Below, piece after piece: positions 7,816 to 17,000 of a stretch of 21,000 nt of DNA. The DNA is taken from contig CAYPPG010000092.1 in assembly GCA_964412555.1 (NCBI GenBank), forward strand, positions 1-21,000, in the 5' to 3' direction. Source of the DNA: CAYPPG01 sp964412555 (GTDB taxonomy: Bacteria; Hinthialibacterota; Hinthialibacteria; Hinthialibacterales; Hinthialibacteraceae). Under the pieces are notes generated by a model. It searched no databases and had not been told where the DNA came from. It was given only the letters and a program-made list of their open reading frames with translations. The translations under genes were made by a program, and so were the position numbers. The stretch's first letter is position 1, and every line of letters begins with the position of its first letter.

Positions 7816-9951
7816 TCATTTCACCCCAATCTTCTCCAAAAACGGCTCCTTCGACACCTCCCGCCCCAGAAACGCCTGAATCGATTCGTTCACATCCCGT
7901 GACTCACCCGGCTCGAAAATCTCTTTTCGTAGTTTCATCCCCATCTTCGGATCGAGAAAGCCTTTCGGGGCTTTTTCAAATTCGGTGGCCAGATCGGCGC
8001 AGATGACGTCGGCCCAGGCATAGCCATAGTACCCGGCGTCATACCCGGCGAGGTGGCCGAAATACGTGACGAAACTGGTGTCCTCGGGAACGGGTAGAAA
8101 GACATCGCCGAGGATTTCATTGGAAGTTTTCACAACTTCCATTTCTTGATCCGGTTTTTGTTCGCTGTGGAAGGTAATATCAATCATCCCGAAAGCGAAT
8201 TGGCGGCGGTAGAAAGTTCCAATCGTGGCTTTCTGAGATTCGACAATGCGGTCGAGAACGTCCGCAGGGAATTTCTTCGATGGATCGCGGTAATCGGCAG
8301 CGAATGTGTCGAGCACTTTTTTGCTTTCCAGCCAGTATTCGAGCACTTGTGAGGGAACTTCCACGAAATCGCGGGGAACACTGGTTCCGGAGAAACGGGA
8401 ATGTTTTGCCCGGGTCATGATTTCGTGCAAACCGTGTCCGAATTCGTGGAACAAGGTTTCGACATTATCATATGTGAGGAGGGATGGTGTATCTCCACTG
8501 GAAGGCGGAAAATTGCAGATAAGGGCGGCGGTTGGACGCTGATATGTATCATCGAGTTGCTTTCCTTGAATCACATCGAACATCGCAAAATGGTTGAATT
8601 TTCCCGGACGGGGATACATATCGAGATAAATAAGCCCCAACGGTTCGCCGGTTTTCGCGTCGGATATGACGTGAAGCGCAACATCTTTGTAGATCGGATC
8701 CGGATTCTCGACCGGTTCGATTTTTAAACGGAAGATCGTCTCATACACATTGAACATTCCTTCGAGCGTTTGTTCAAAGGGGAAATAGACTTTCAGCGCT
8801 TCCGTGTCGACTTGGAATTTTTCTTTCATATATTGGTTTCGGTAATAACGCCAATCCCAAATGGGAATGGAGGGATTTTCTTCTCCGGTTTCTTGCGCCT
8901 TGAGTTTGGAGAATTCATTCAATTCGGCTTCGAACTTGGACTGCAAGGCGGTGATCATGTCCGAAAGAAAGCCGCGTACCGTTTCGGCATTCTTCGCCAT
9001 ACGGGTTTCAGTCCGGTAATCGGCCCAGGAATCGTATCCCAGGATTTCCGCGATGTTGGTGCGTAGCTCGATCATTTTTTCCAGCAAAGGCACATTTACA
9101 TCCTGCGCCAAAGTAAACCGGGCGTGAAAGAGTTTCTTGCGGGTCTCTTCCTTTTGGGCATTCTCCATGACGGTTTGATAGTGCCAGGTGATATTTGCCA
9201 TGACGGTATATTCATCATCGCCGGTTTTAACACCTTCTTGACTCAAAAAACTATCGGGAACTCCCTCTAAATCCGCTTTCGAAAATTGGAGGGCACAAGT
9301 TGCTTTCGTGATGTTGGTGCGGAAATCCGTTTCGATGCGCGCCAATTCTTTTTTCAATGTTTCCAGTTCTTTGCGTTCTTCCGGCGGGAGATCGAAACCA
9401 AGCCGTTTGTATTCGAGTATGGTGTCTTCGACAAGTTTCGCGTCTTCTCCTTCCAATTTCGGATTGGTATCGGCAAAGGCTTTGAGCGCGCGGTAGATAT
9501 CTTCCCGGTATTCGAATTCGACGAGGAAATCCTGTAGTTGCTTGATGCCTTCCGTCGCGGTGTCCCGCAGTTTCTCATCGGGAGAAGTATATTTAATCAG
9601 GGAAATGCGGCTGGCATGATATCCTGCCGTATGATAGAGGGTATCCAACGCAACAAAGGTACTGCCGAAAGTGACTTTTTCCAAATCCTGTCCTGCAATC
9701 TCATCACCGGCCTTCGTCGCTTCCTCCATCGTCCGTTGCACGGTTTCCTGAACGGCTTCTGCTGTATCCTCGAAAGCCGGTGCGGTCAAAACGGCATTGA
9801 ACTCTTTGGCTTTTTCCTGATAGGATTTTAAACTCTTCGGTACCGCCTGCACACTGACAGTGAGAAACGAGAAACTGATCAGCAAAACAAGAACGATCGA
9901 GAATGGATGAGTCAACATTTTAATAAAATCATAAGATAAATCCGTATGCAT
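7816..9951 (-). CDS. exported M3-family zinc metallopeptidase (oligopeptidase)
   Basis: 711 residues, normal length for M3 peptidases of the oligopeptidase A / peptidyl-dipeptidase group. The zinc motif HEFGH is at 502-506 (FHEFGHGLHE). The third zinc ligand is expected in the following helix around DFVEVPSQVLEYW. The downstream substrate-binding region (GHLAGYDAGYYGYAWADV) has the typical M3 glycine/tyrosine pattern. Start ATG at 9949-9951 is preceded by GGAG about 8 bases upstream on the minus strand. The N-terminus has a hydrophobic stretch (FSIVLVLLISFSFLTVSVQA) ending in an AQA-like cleavage site, so the enzyme is probably periplasmic or cell-envelope-associated, unlike cytoplasmic OpdA. 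It likely degrades short peptides. It is a single gene with convergent and divergent neighbours. Confidence 0.93.
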   Translation of the reverse strand: MHTDLSYDFIKMLTHPFSIVLVLLISFSFLTVSVQAVPKSLKSYQEKAKEFNAVLTAPAFEDTAEAVQETVQRTMEEATKAGDEIAGQDLEKVTFGSTFVALDTLYHTAGYHASRISLIKYTSPDEKLRDTATEGIKQLQDFLVEFEYREDIYRALKAFADTNPKLEGEDAKLVEDTILEYKRLGFDLPPEERKELETLKKELARIETDFRTNITKATCALQFSKADLEGVPDSFLSQEGVKTGDDEYTVMANITWHYQTVMENAQKEETRKKLFHARFTLAQDVNVPLLEKMIELRTNIAEILGYDSWADYRTETRMAKNAETVRGFLSDMITALQSKFEAELNEFSKLKAQETGEENPSIPIWDWRYYRNQYMKEKFQVDTEALKVYFPFEQTLEGMFNVYETIFRLKIEPVENPDPIYKDVALHVISDAKTGEPLGLIYLDMYPRPGKFNHFAMFDVIQGKQLDDTYQRPTAALICNFPPSSGDTPSLLTYDNVETLFHEFGHGLHEIMTRAKHSRFSGTSVPRDFVEVPSQVLEYWLESKKVLDTFAADYRDPSKKFPADVLDRIVESQKATIGTFYRRQFAFGMIDITFHSEQKPDQEMEVVKTSNEILGDVFLPVPEDTSFVTYFGHLAGYDAGYYGYAWADVICADLATEFEKAPKGFLDPKMGMKLRKEIFEPGESRDVNESIQAFLGREVSKEPFLEKIGVK

Positions 9952-10096
9952 CGTGTTTTCTCCGTATTTTTGGAAATAGATTTCGAAATAAGGATATTGG
10001 CACGAAGTTGGATTTTATTCAAGCATGGGAAGAAAAGGTCGTAATTATGGATTTAAAGCGTGTTCTTCTCTTATGGATAGGGTATCAAGTGAACAT

Positions 10097-10109
10097 TGAC
10101 AAAGTGTCA
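10097..10109. promoter_or_regulatory. operator-like inverted repeat between divergent genes
   Basis: TGACA-AAG-TGTCA is a perfect 5-base inverted repeat with a 3-base spacer. It overlaps -35-like hexamers on both strands (TTGACA on plus at 10096-10101; TTGTCA on minus), the position where a dimeric repressor could control both divergent genes. Five-base arms are short enough to occur by chance, so this is suggestive only. Confidence 0.3.
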
Positions 10110-10141
10110 TCTATGAATTAACTAGTATAAATAGAATATAA

Positions 10142-10336
10142 TGCCGTGGTAAAAAGTATATCATCAAAAACCATTTCCTTCCTTCCATTTATGATGCCGA
10201 AACTAAGGTGGAACAATATTGGTTCGGACATGATAAAATGGCCTTCAGTCTGGATACCCTTTTACAGGGTGGTGTGATTCGACAGATAGAAATCATGAGA
10301 GGCAAAGGAGTACCCAAACCCACCTGGAAAGTCTAA
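10142..10336 (+). pseudogene. gene remnant: 64-codon open frame lacking a start codon
   Basis: The frame is open from directly after a TAA (10139-10141) to a TAA at 10334-10336. It has no start codon near its beginning; the first in-frame ATGs are internal, encoding MAFSLDTLLQGG and later MRGKGVPKP. The predicted residues look protein-like rather than random: FLPSIYDAETKVEQYWFG, then HDKMAFSLDTLLQGGVIRQI, then MRGKGVPKPTWKV. Composition and codons resemble the coding genes nearby more than the AT-rich spacer before it. It could be the 3' end of a deleted gene. I do not recognise the family, and a short peptide starting at the internal ATG cannot be excluded. Confidence 0.4.
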
Positions 10337-10429
10337 GATACCCAATATCGGCATAGCGGGGTGAAGGGAGTGAAACATTGCACCAATTTCTTCGCTTTGT
10401 TGACGAAATTTTCATCGAGGATATCAGTC

Positions 10430-11758
10430 ATGAAACAAAATAAACGCATTTCTCGCCGAGGTTTTTTAGGCCAAGTGGTTTCAGCCGGAATGGGAAGCGC
10501 GGTTTTACCATATCTCATCCCATCTTCTGCTATCGGGAAGGATAAAAATGTTCCTCCCAGTGAACGCATCACACTGGGTATTATCGGAACCGGGGATCAT
10601 GGAATCAATCGGAATATCAAAAGATTTTTGCCGGAGCCGGATGTACAGATCGTAGCAGTATGCGATGTGGACCGCTCCCGCCGGTTGGAAGCGAAAAATC
10701 TCATCGAATCCCGTTATGCGGAAACCATGCCGAGTGGAGCTTATAAAGGATGTGATGATTACAATGATTTCCGAAAAATCATCGAGCGGGAAGATATCGC
10801 TGCCATCATGAATGCCACTCCCGATCATTGGCATGTTATTCCTTCCGTCATGGCCGCCGACGCCGGGAAGGATGTCATGTGCGAAAAACCGCTTTCGTTG
10901 ACCGTTTTGGAAGGACGAATTCTGAGTGATGCTCTAAAACGAAATGACCGCGTATTCCAAACTGCAACGGAAAATCGCTCCGTCCCAGAATATCACCGCA
11001 TGTGCGAATTGGTTCGCAACGGGAGAATCGGAAAATTGCACACCATTTATGTCGACTTACCCAGCGGCCATTCGATGCGAAAAGAAAGTTTTGAGAATGT
11101 CCCTGTCCCCGAAGGTTTCGATTACGACATGTGGCTGGGGCAAGCGCCGGAAGCGCCGTATTGCCCTGCACGATGTCATTGGAATTTCCGATGGATACTC
11201 GATTATTCTGCTGGCATGTTGACGGACTGGGGAGCGCATATGATCGATTTGGCGCAGTGGGGGAATGATACGGAATATACCGGTCCTGTCGAGGTGGATG
11301 GAAAAGGATGGTTCCCACAAAAAGGTCTTTATAATACCGCCACGAGTTTTCGCATCGAATATAAATATGCAAATGGCGTGAAACTTATTGTGACTTCCAA
11401 GAAACCGGGTATCCGGTTTGAAGGCTCGGACGGGTGGATCGCCAATCGTGGCTGGCGTGCCCCTCTGGAAGCAAGTTCACCCGCAATTCTGAATGAAAAA
11501 ATCGGCCCGGAGGAAACTCATCTTTATACCTGTACCAGCGGAGAACAGAGAAACTTCTTGGATTGTATGAAATCACGGAAACTTTGTTATGCACCGGCTG
11601 AAGTGGGGCATCGAACAATATCAATTGCACATATCGGCCACATTTCGATGGTGCTGAATCGAAAATTGAAATGGGACCCCGAGAAAGAACGGTTTATCGA
11701 CGATCCTGCTGCCAATTGGATGCTTTCTCGGCCGATGAGGGAACCTTGGACTTTATAA
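10430..11758 (+). CDS. Tat-leader Gfo/Idh/MocA family NAD(P)-dependent oxidoreductase
   Basis: 442 residues from ATG 10430, chosen over an upstream in-frame start (10361) because the twin-arginine leader begins here and GAGG (10417-10420) is 9 bases away. The leader has SRRGFLGQ followed by VVSAGMGSAVLPYLI. The Rossmann motif GIIGTGDHG lies near residues 49-57, TPDHWH near 130-135, the family signature EKP at 152-154, and the substrate-side DWGAHMIDLAQW near 266-277. The C-terminal ending (MLSRPMREPWTL) is typical of the exported subgroup often seen in planctomycete-like bacteria. It likely oxidises or reduces a sugar, inositol or amino-sugar derivative; the substrate is unknown. A Tat leader would allow folding with bound nucleotide before export. 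It lies 26 bases upstream of the enolase-superfamily gene, which suggests one operon. Confidence 0.93.
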   Translation: MKQNKRISRRGFLGQVVSAGMGSAVLPYLIPSSAIGKDKNVPPSERITLGIIGTGDHGINRNIKRFLPEPDVQIVAVCDVDRSRRLEAKNLIESRYAETMPSGAYKGCDDYNDFRKIIEREDIAAIMNATPDHWHVIPSVMAADAGKDVMCEKPLSLTVLEGRILSDALKRNDRVFQTATENRSVPEYHRMCELVRNGRIGKLHTIYVDLPSGHSMRKESFENVPVPEGFDYDMWLGQAPEAPYCPARCHWNFRWILDYSAGMLTDWGAHMIDLAQWGNDTEYTGPVEVDGKGWFPQKGLYNTATSFRIEYKYANGVKLIVTSKKPGIRFEGSDGWIANRGWRAPLEASSPAILNEKIGPEETHLYTCTSGEQRNFLDCMKSRKLCYAPAEVGHRTISIAHIGHISMVLNRKLKWDPEKERFIDDPAANWMLSRPMREPWTL

Positions 11759-11784
11759 ATATATGGAATTGGAGGAAATGAATC

Positions 11785-13032
11785 ATGCCCAATCGGCGCA
11801 CTTTTCTAAAATCATCACTCGGTTTCTGTGCCATAACCCCTGTTAGCAAATCCACAGAAGGATCCGCGTCACAGCCGATTATTCCTCGTTTGGATGCAGC
11901 AGCGGCGAGGACGATTCTGAAAATGGATAATTTTCGGTCTCCGGTAAAAATCGACAAAATCGAACTTTTCCGAAGTGGTAATCTCCATTTTGTCCGTTCG
12001 ATATCCACTGACGGGGCGGTTGGAATCGGAGTGACGAACAGTCGCGCACACTATCTTTATCCCATCCTCGAACAGCGTGTAATCCCCTATTTTATCGGGA
12101 AAGATGCCCGGCATCTCGAACAGTTGATCGATGGTGTTTATGTCTATCAAAGTAATTACAAACTTTCGGGATTGGCATTGTGGAATTGTGTAGCCTGGGT
12201 CGAATTCAGTTTGCTGGATATGTTGGGGAAAATCGCGAATAAACATGTAGGGGAGCTTTTCGGGGGGGGAATTCGAAAGAAAATACCCATTTACCGTGCC
12301 AGCGGGAATCGTCATACTACTCCCGAAGAAGAAGCCGAAATCTTGAAACGCATCGTCGAAGAAACCGGGGTAAAAGCAGTCAAATTCAAAGTCGGTGGCA
12401 GGATGAGCAACAATAAAGATTCGATTCCCGGCCGTTCGGAAAAACTGATCCCCCTTGCCCGCAAAGTCCTTGGAGATGAAGTGACAATTCACGCCGATTC
12501 CAATGGTTCATATGATTGCCAAAAAGGTATTGAAATCGGAAAATTGATGGAAGAACAGAATTTTCATTTCTACGAAGAACCATGTCCGTTTGATCATCTA
12601 TGGGACACCAAATGTGTAGCGGATGCATTGGAAATTCCGATTGCCGGTGGGGAGCAGGAAAGCAGCATGAGGCGTTTTCGTTGGATGATCGCCAATCAAG
12701 CTGTGCAGATTGTTCAACCTGACCTTCATTACTTTGGCGGATATATTCGGGCGACCAAGGTTGCCCGGATGGCAGCGGAAGCAGGAATGCCTATTACTGT
12801 TCATATGTCAGGTGGGGGAACCGGTTTTGTCGAAATGTTGAATTTCAATTCCTTTACACCCAATATCGGTCAATATCATGAATATAAGGGAGATATAGAA
12901 ACGGTCGGCCAATGGTATGATCCTCCCCTGGAACTGAAAGACGGACAGATCAATGTTCCGGTAGGACCTGGGATGGGTATCAATACAGAACCTGAATTTT
13001 TGAAGGATGCCAAACGAGTCGTTCCTACATAA
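11785..13032 (+). CDS. Tat-leader mandelate racemase/muconate lactonizing enzyme family protein (enolase superfamily)
   Basis: 415 residues from ATG 11785; GGAGG (11771-11775) is 9 bases upstream. The leader carries NRRTFLKSS, a twin-arginine motif, with a short weak hydrophobic stretch (LGFCAITPV). The enolase-superfamily catalytic set is complete and spaced as in the mandelate racemase subgroup. The base motif KFK has Lys200 and Lys202. Metal ligands are Asp238 (HADSNGSYD), Glu264 (YEEPCPFDH) and Glu290 (GGEQES). The His-Asp dyad is His340 (ITVHMSGGG) with Asp313 (QPDLHYFGG), 27 residues apart as in mandelate racemase. Both bases being present favours a sugar-acid dehydratase or an epimerase over a lactonizing enzyme. 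With the upstream dehydrogenase it could process a sugar acid in two steps; the substrate is not readable. The last codon lies 6 bases from the stop of the convergent pseudopilin gene. Confidence 0.93.
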   Translation: MPNRRTFLKSSLGFCAITPVSKSTEGSASQPIIPRLDAAAARTILKMDNFRSPVKIDKIELFRSGNLHFVRSISTDGAVGIGVTNSRAHYLYPILEQRVIPYFIGKDARHLEQLIDGVYVYQSNYKLSGLALWNCVAWVEFSLLDMLGKIANKHVGELFGGGIRKKIPIYRASGNRHTTPEEEAEILKRIVEETGVKAVKFKVGGRMSNNKDSIPGRSEKLIPLARKVLGDEVTIHADSNGSYDCQKGIEIGKLMEEQNFHFYEEPCPFDHLWDTKCVADALEIPIAGGEQESSMRRFRWMIANQAVQIVQPDLHYFGGYIRATKVARMAAEAGMPITVHMSGGGTGFVEMLNFNSFTPNIGQYHEYKGDIETVGQWYDPPLELKDGQINVPVGPGMGINTEPEFLKDAKRVVPT

Positions 13033-13038
13033 AATTCA

Positions 13039-13665
13039 TTATTCGTTCGCTGTATAATCGCTAGCCCGAAGAATATCACCTACACTATTCAGTCCATTCG
13101 AAGGATCGTATCGGAAATACCGGAAGGATGCTCCTGGATAGCCAGGTACTGAGAAACGACCTGGTGTATCCCAAACCACGTTTTGAATACCCGGATATTC
13201 AAAGACGGGGTTGGAGTCGTCGCTGAAACTCGGACCCGCACTAGCTACCAACCAACGAGAAGCCGGTCCGCTTTCATTACCGCCTCGGTCCCATTTCGGA
13301 TCCCAGTCCGGTTCAGTTCCGAATGTATAATGGCTTTGCGTGCTTCCCCAATCGTCGGCCATAGCCATTGGATTCGTATAGAAGGGATCTTGTGGCAATG
13401 TTCCGATGTAGGATGTGGGAGTAGTAAGTCGGTATAGTCCTGCATGAAGAGGTACATCGGAATCGTGGTGGTTTTCAGTATAGGTGTTCCAATCGAGCCG
13501 GTACATTTCTTGTGCTTGTCCCATGGCCCGCATATCTGAATGGACTTTTGCGACTTTTGCGCGTGTTTGGGCATTCATAAAATTGGGTACGGCGATTGCA
13601 GCCAGGATTCCGATAATAGCTACTACAATTAACAACTCGATCAGTGTAAATCCCTTGTCTCTCAT
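13039..13665 (-). CDS. type IV pilin-like / GspG-type pseudopilin
   Basis: 208 residues. The N-terminus is a class III prepilin leader: short basic MRDKG, cleavage after Gly5, then FTLIELLIVVAIIGILAAIA with the conserved Glu at mature position 5, needed for methylation and assembly. It continues into the amphipathic helix (VPNFMNAQTRAKVAKVHSDM). The remaining 150 residues are a globular head rich in Gly, Pro, Trp and Tyr, with the DPxNGxxSxGDI-type ending (DPSNGLNSVGDILRASD) I associate with pseudopilins of planctomycete-like and candidate-phylum bacteria. It probably needs a prepilin peptidase and a type II secretion or pilus machine encoded elsewhere. GGAG lies about 10 bases before the ATG. 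The upstream neighbour on the same strand is the sensor kinase, 352 bases away; no clear promoter of its own was found. Confidence 0.9.
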   Translation of the reverse strand: MRDKGFTLIELLIVVAIIGILAAIAVPNFMNAQTRAKVAKVHSDMRAMGQAQEMYRLDWNTYTENHHDSDVPLHAGLYRLTTPTSYIGTLPQDPFYTNPMAMADDWGSTQSHYTFGTEPDWDPKWDRGGNESGPASRWLVASAGPSFSDDSNPVFEYPGIQNVVWDTPGRFSVPGYPGASFRYFRYDPSNGLNSVGDILRASDYTANE

Positions 13666-14017
13666 TCTGTTTTTTCTCCTTTGCTGAGATGAACGTTGTT
13701 TGGATTGAGTAAGTCGATTGTCATAATCGTATCAATTTCTTCAAAATGGATGGTAAAATTTCAACAGGGTACACAATATGTTCTATATTCCAATTAAGAG
13801 ATTCTATGGGGGAAAGAAATATACAGACTTTTGATCGTCATAGTTTCATTTTACCACAATTTTATAGACAGGCACAAAAGAAACACTTATGAGTGAAAAA
13901 TGTATCATTTCTCCTATAGACTTTTCAATTGGTAAAAATCTATCATTTTTCTGAATCATTTTTCAAGGGGAGTAGAGCAAAAAATTACTGGCGAATCACT
14001 TATGGTAGTCGAGAATA
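13666..14017. other. AT-rich gap between the sensor kinase and the pseudopilin gene
   Basis: About 350 bases without a gene. CACT-TATG-AGTG near 13884-13895 forms a 4-base hairpin; on the minus strand it is followed by a T-rich run (TTTCTTTT), a weak candidate for kinase-gene termination. Two short direct copies of ATCATTTTTC lie near 13942-13966. I found no -24/-12 (sigma54) or convincing sigma70 promoter before the pseudopilin. Confidence 0.45.
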
Positions 14018-17000
14018 TCATTTTGATGAAAGGGAAGAGGGCGTTAAAATTTGCCGAATTTTTCTCAACAAACTGTTGGGGGTAAATGGCTTTTGGATGA
14101 AATCCGCTTCCATATCGATGATTCCTTCGTTAATTAAAGTATTGTTTGTATAACCGGACATGTACAAAACTTTTGTTTCTTCGCGGGATTGGATTATTTG
14201 TTCGGCAAGTTCAAATCCGCTTTTTTCCGGTAAAATAATATCTGTCAATAGAGCATGAATAGGACCTTCATGGTATTCGCAAGTTTGAAGAGCTTCAGCG
14301 ACACTTTTTGTTTCTATAGTTGTATATCCATATTCCTTGAGTACACTTACAACCATATCCCGCACCAATTCGTCATCTTCCACAATCAAAATAGTTTCCG
14401 AGCCTTGGAGGGAAGGAATGGATTCAATTTCTTTCTCGGGTTTTTCTTTCGATTTTTCAACCCTGGGAAAGAATATTTTGAATGTTGTTCCCTTTCCAAT
14501 TTCACTGTATACAAAGATATTTCCGCCACTTTGTTTGACGATTCCATAGACAATGGATAAGCCCAGTCCCGTACCTTTCCCCTTGGTTTTTGTCGTGTAA
14601 AACGGTTCGAAAATGTGATTCATGGTGGCTTTGTCTATCCCGCATCCGGAATCGGTGATTGTAAGTTGGATGTATGTCCCGGGTTTTAAATCAGTATGGG
14701 TTTTGGCGTAATCTTCGTCCACGTCAATATTTTGGGTTTCAAGAATTATTTTTCCACCTTTCGGCATGGCATCCCGTGCATTGATGATTAGATTTAAAAG
14801 AACTTGTTCAATTTGCCCTGGATCTGCCTTGATGGAACCAATATTCGAGGCCGGGAGGGATATAAAATCGATATTTTCACCAATGATCCGTTGGAGCATT
14901 TTGTCCATATCGAAAATCAATGAATTCAAATTCAACACTTTAGGTTGAAGGACTTGTTTGCGGCTAAAAGCCAGAAGCTGGCGAGTCAAGGATGCCGCTC
15001 GTTCTCCGGCTTTGTTGATTTCACGAATATATTTATAAGTGGGATGAGTAATATCCATTTCGTTGATAATCAGTTCACAATAACCGAAAATCGTGGATAA
15101 AAGATTATTGAAATCGTGGGCTATACCTCCTGCCAATTGGCCGATGGCTTCCATTTTTTGTGACTGGCGAAGTTGTTCCTCCAAAATTTTGCGCTCTGTG
15201 ATGTCATGCACCAGCCCAATGAGCTGATATGATGTGCCGTTTTCATCGCGCAGAATCTTGGCGTGTTCGTTTAGCCAACGAATCGATCCGTCCTTTCGTA
15301 CTATTCGGTGTTCTACACTATAGGTTTCGTTGTTCTGAATCGCATTTTGAAGAGAATGCATTACTCTTTCACGGTCGTCCGGATGGATTAAAGAATAAAA
15401 AGTATTTCTTTTATGGTCGAAACTCTCTCGATCCAATCCAAATATTTTGTAAATTTCGTCAGACCAAAGGAGGGTATTGTGATTTAGGTCCGCTTTCCAA
15501 AATCCAATATGGGCAAATTTTTCCACTTCTTCCACTAAATCATGACTTTCTCTGATTTCGCGATCTGCTTTTTTCAATTCGGTGATATCGCGGGCAACAT
15601 GAACACTTCCAATCAGTTCCTGTTTCGAATCAAATAAAGGAGAGGTAGTGACAAGAAAATCACCGTTGAGATAGTCTTCATGGTATTCTTCCACATGTTC
15701 AAGACAGTCTTCAAGAAGCTTTGCATGGGGACAGTAATCGGGATGTTCGGAAGTTCCATGAAAGCATTCATAGCATTTCAATCCAATCAACTCGGCTGGA
15801 GATTTTTTTAAACGTTGCGCCATCGCTTGGTTGACTTGGAGGATGGTATAATCCTTGTCGATAATCGATATCAAATCCGGTACAGCATCGAAAGTTTTTT
15901 CCCAGAGATTTTTGGCTTGTTGTAAGGCTTTTTCAGTTTTCTTGCGTTCTGTGATATCCCAAAAGATACCTTGAACGCCGATGATATCCCCATTTTCATT
16001 TCGAACAGGAGTTTTTACGACCTGAACATACAGTTTTTCACCAGTAGGCGGTTGGTGTTCCTCAACGGTTTCCAAAATTTCACCGGTTTCGATGATTTTC
16101 AGATCGTCGACTCGATATTTTTGAGCCAGTTCGAGGGGGAAAAAATCGGCGTCGGTTTTTCCAATGATCTCGTCTAGAGTTTTCCCCAATTCTTCGCAGA
16201 ATCGTTGATTGGCAAAAGTGAAATGGCCTTCAAGATCTTTTCGAAAGATACATTGAGGAAGATTCTCTACAAGAGAATGATAAAAAGCCCTGGAATCGAG
16301 TAATTCTTTTTCCGTTTGTCGGCGTGTGGTAATATTTCGAACCACTGCCCAAAATCCGTCCACTTCGCCGTTATGGTTTTTTAGCAAATAGGTACGGATT
16401 TCAATGGGAATGATGGTACCATCTTTACAAATGTATTCTTTTTCATAAAGATCGGAATGACCATACTGCATGACTTCGTTTTCGATGACTTGTGTTTCAT
16501 ACGAATGCCATTTCGCAGGTGTAATGTCATAAAATGTCAGATTGGTCAATTCTTCATCGGTATATCCCACCATTTTTTTGAAGCTGGAATTGCATTTAAT
16601 GATCTTGCCATCCATGTCGACAATGGCGTATCCGTCGAGGCTTCCTTCATATAATTCTCGATACCTCTGCCTTGATTCCCGAAGATTCTCTTCCGCACGA
16701 ATCCGTGCAAAGAGGGAGTATCGGCTCATTTCTGCCGTTAAGACAATTACCATGACAAACAATAGGATGGTTTCGAGGGAAGGATAAAAGAGTTTCGTGA
16801 TGTTATAGGTAACGTAAATCGAAGTAATGACGGTAATGAGAAGAGGAATGAGATAAATTCGCTTCCGAAAGTAAAGAGCGGCAAAATAAACCGGAAAAAT
16901 GAGAAGATACAAAAATTCTTCGATTGGAATCCAATTCACAAGAATAATTGCAAGAGTAACCGAAACTGTAAGGAAAATAGAAATAAATGCAGATATTGAC

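Larger units (their letters stand above)
9952..10429. other. divergent intergenic stretch with an inverted repeat and a broken open frame
   Basis: About 480 bases between the divergently transcribed M3 peptidase and the Gfo/Idh gene. It holds the short perfect inverted repeat TGACA-AAG-TGTCA (10097-10109) and an open frame without a start codon (10142-10336); both are listed separately. GAGG at 10417-10420 is the likely ribosome binding site of the Gfo/Idh gene. No good -10 follows TTGACA (10096-10101) at 16-18 bases. On the minus strand TTGTCA (complement of 10097-10102) lies 17 bases from TATCCA, a possible weak promoter for the peptidase. Confidence 0.5.

Noticed and set aside
10000..10016. 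TGGCAC followed by TTGGA as a possible sigma54 promoter
   Set aside because: Spacing between the GG and GC elements is one base short and the -12 GC is absent.
11869..12492. 207-codon minus-strand open frame inside the enolase-superfamily gene
   Set aside because: Antisense shadow of a gene with a complete catalytic set; the product shows no domain and no ribosome binding site.
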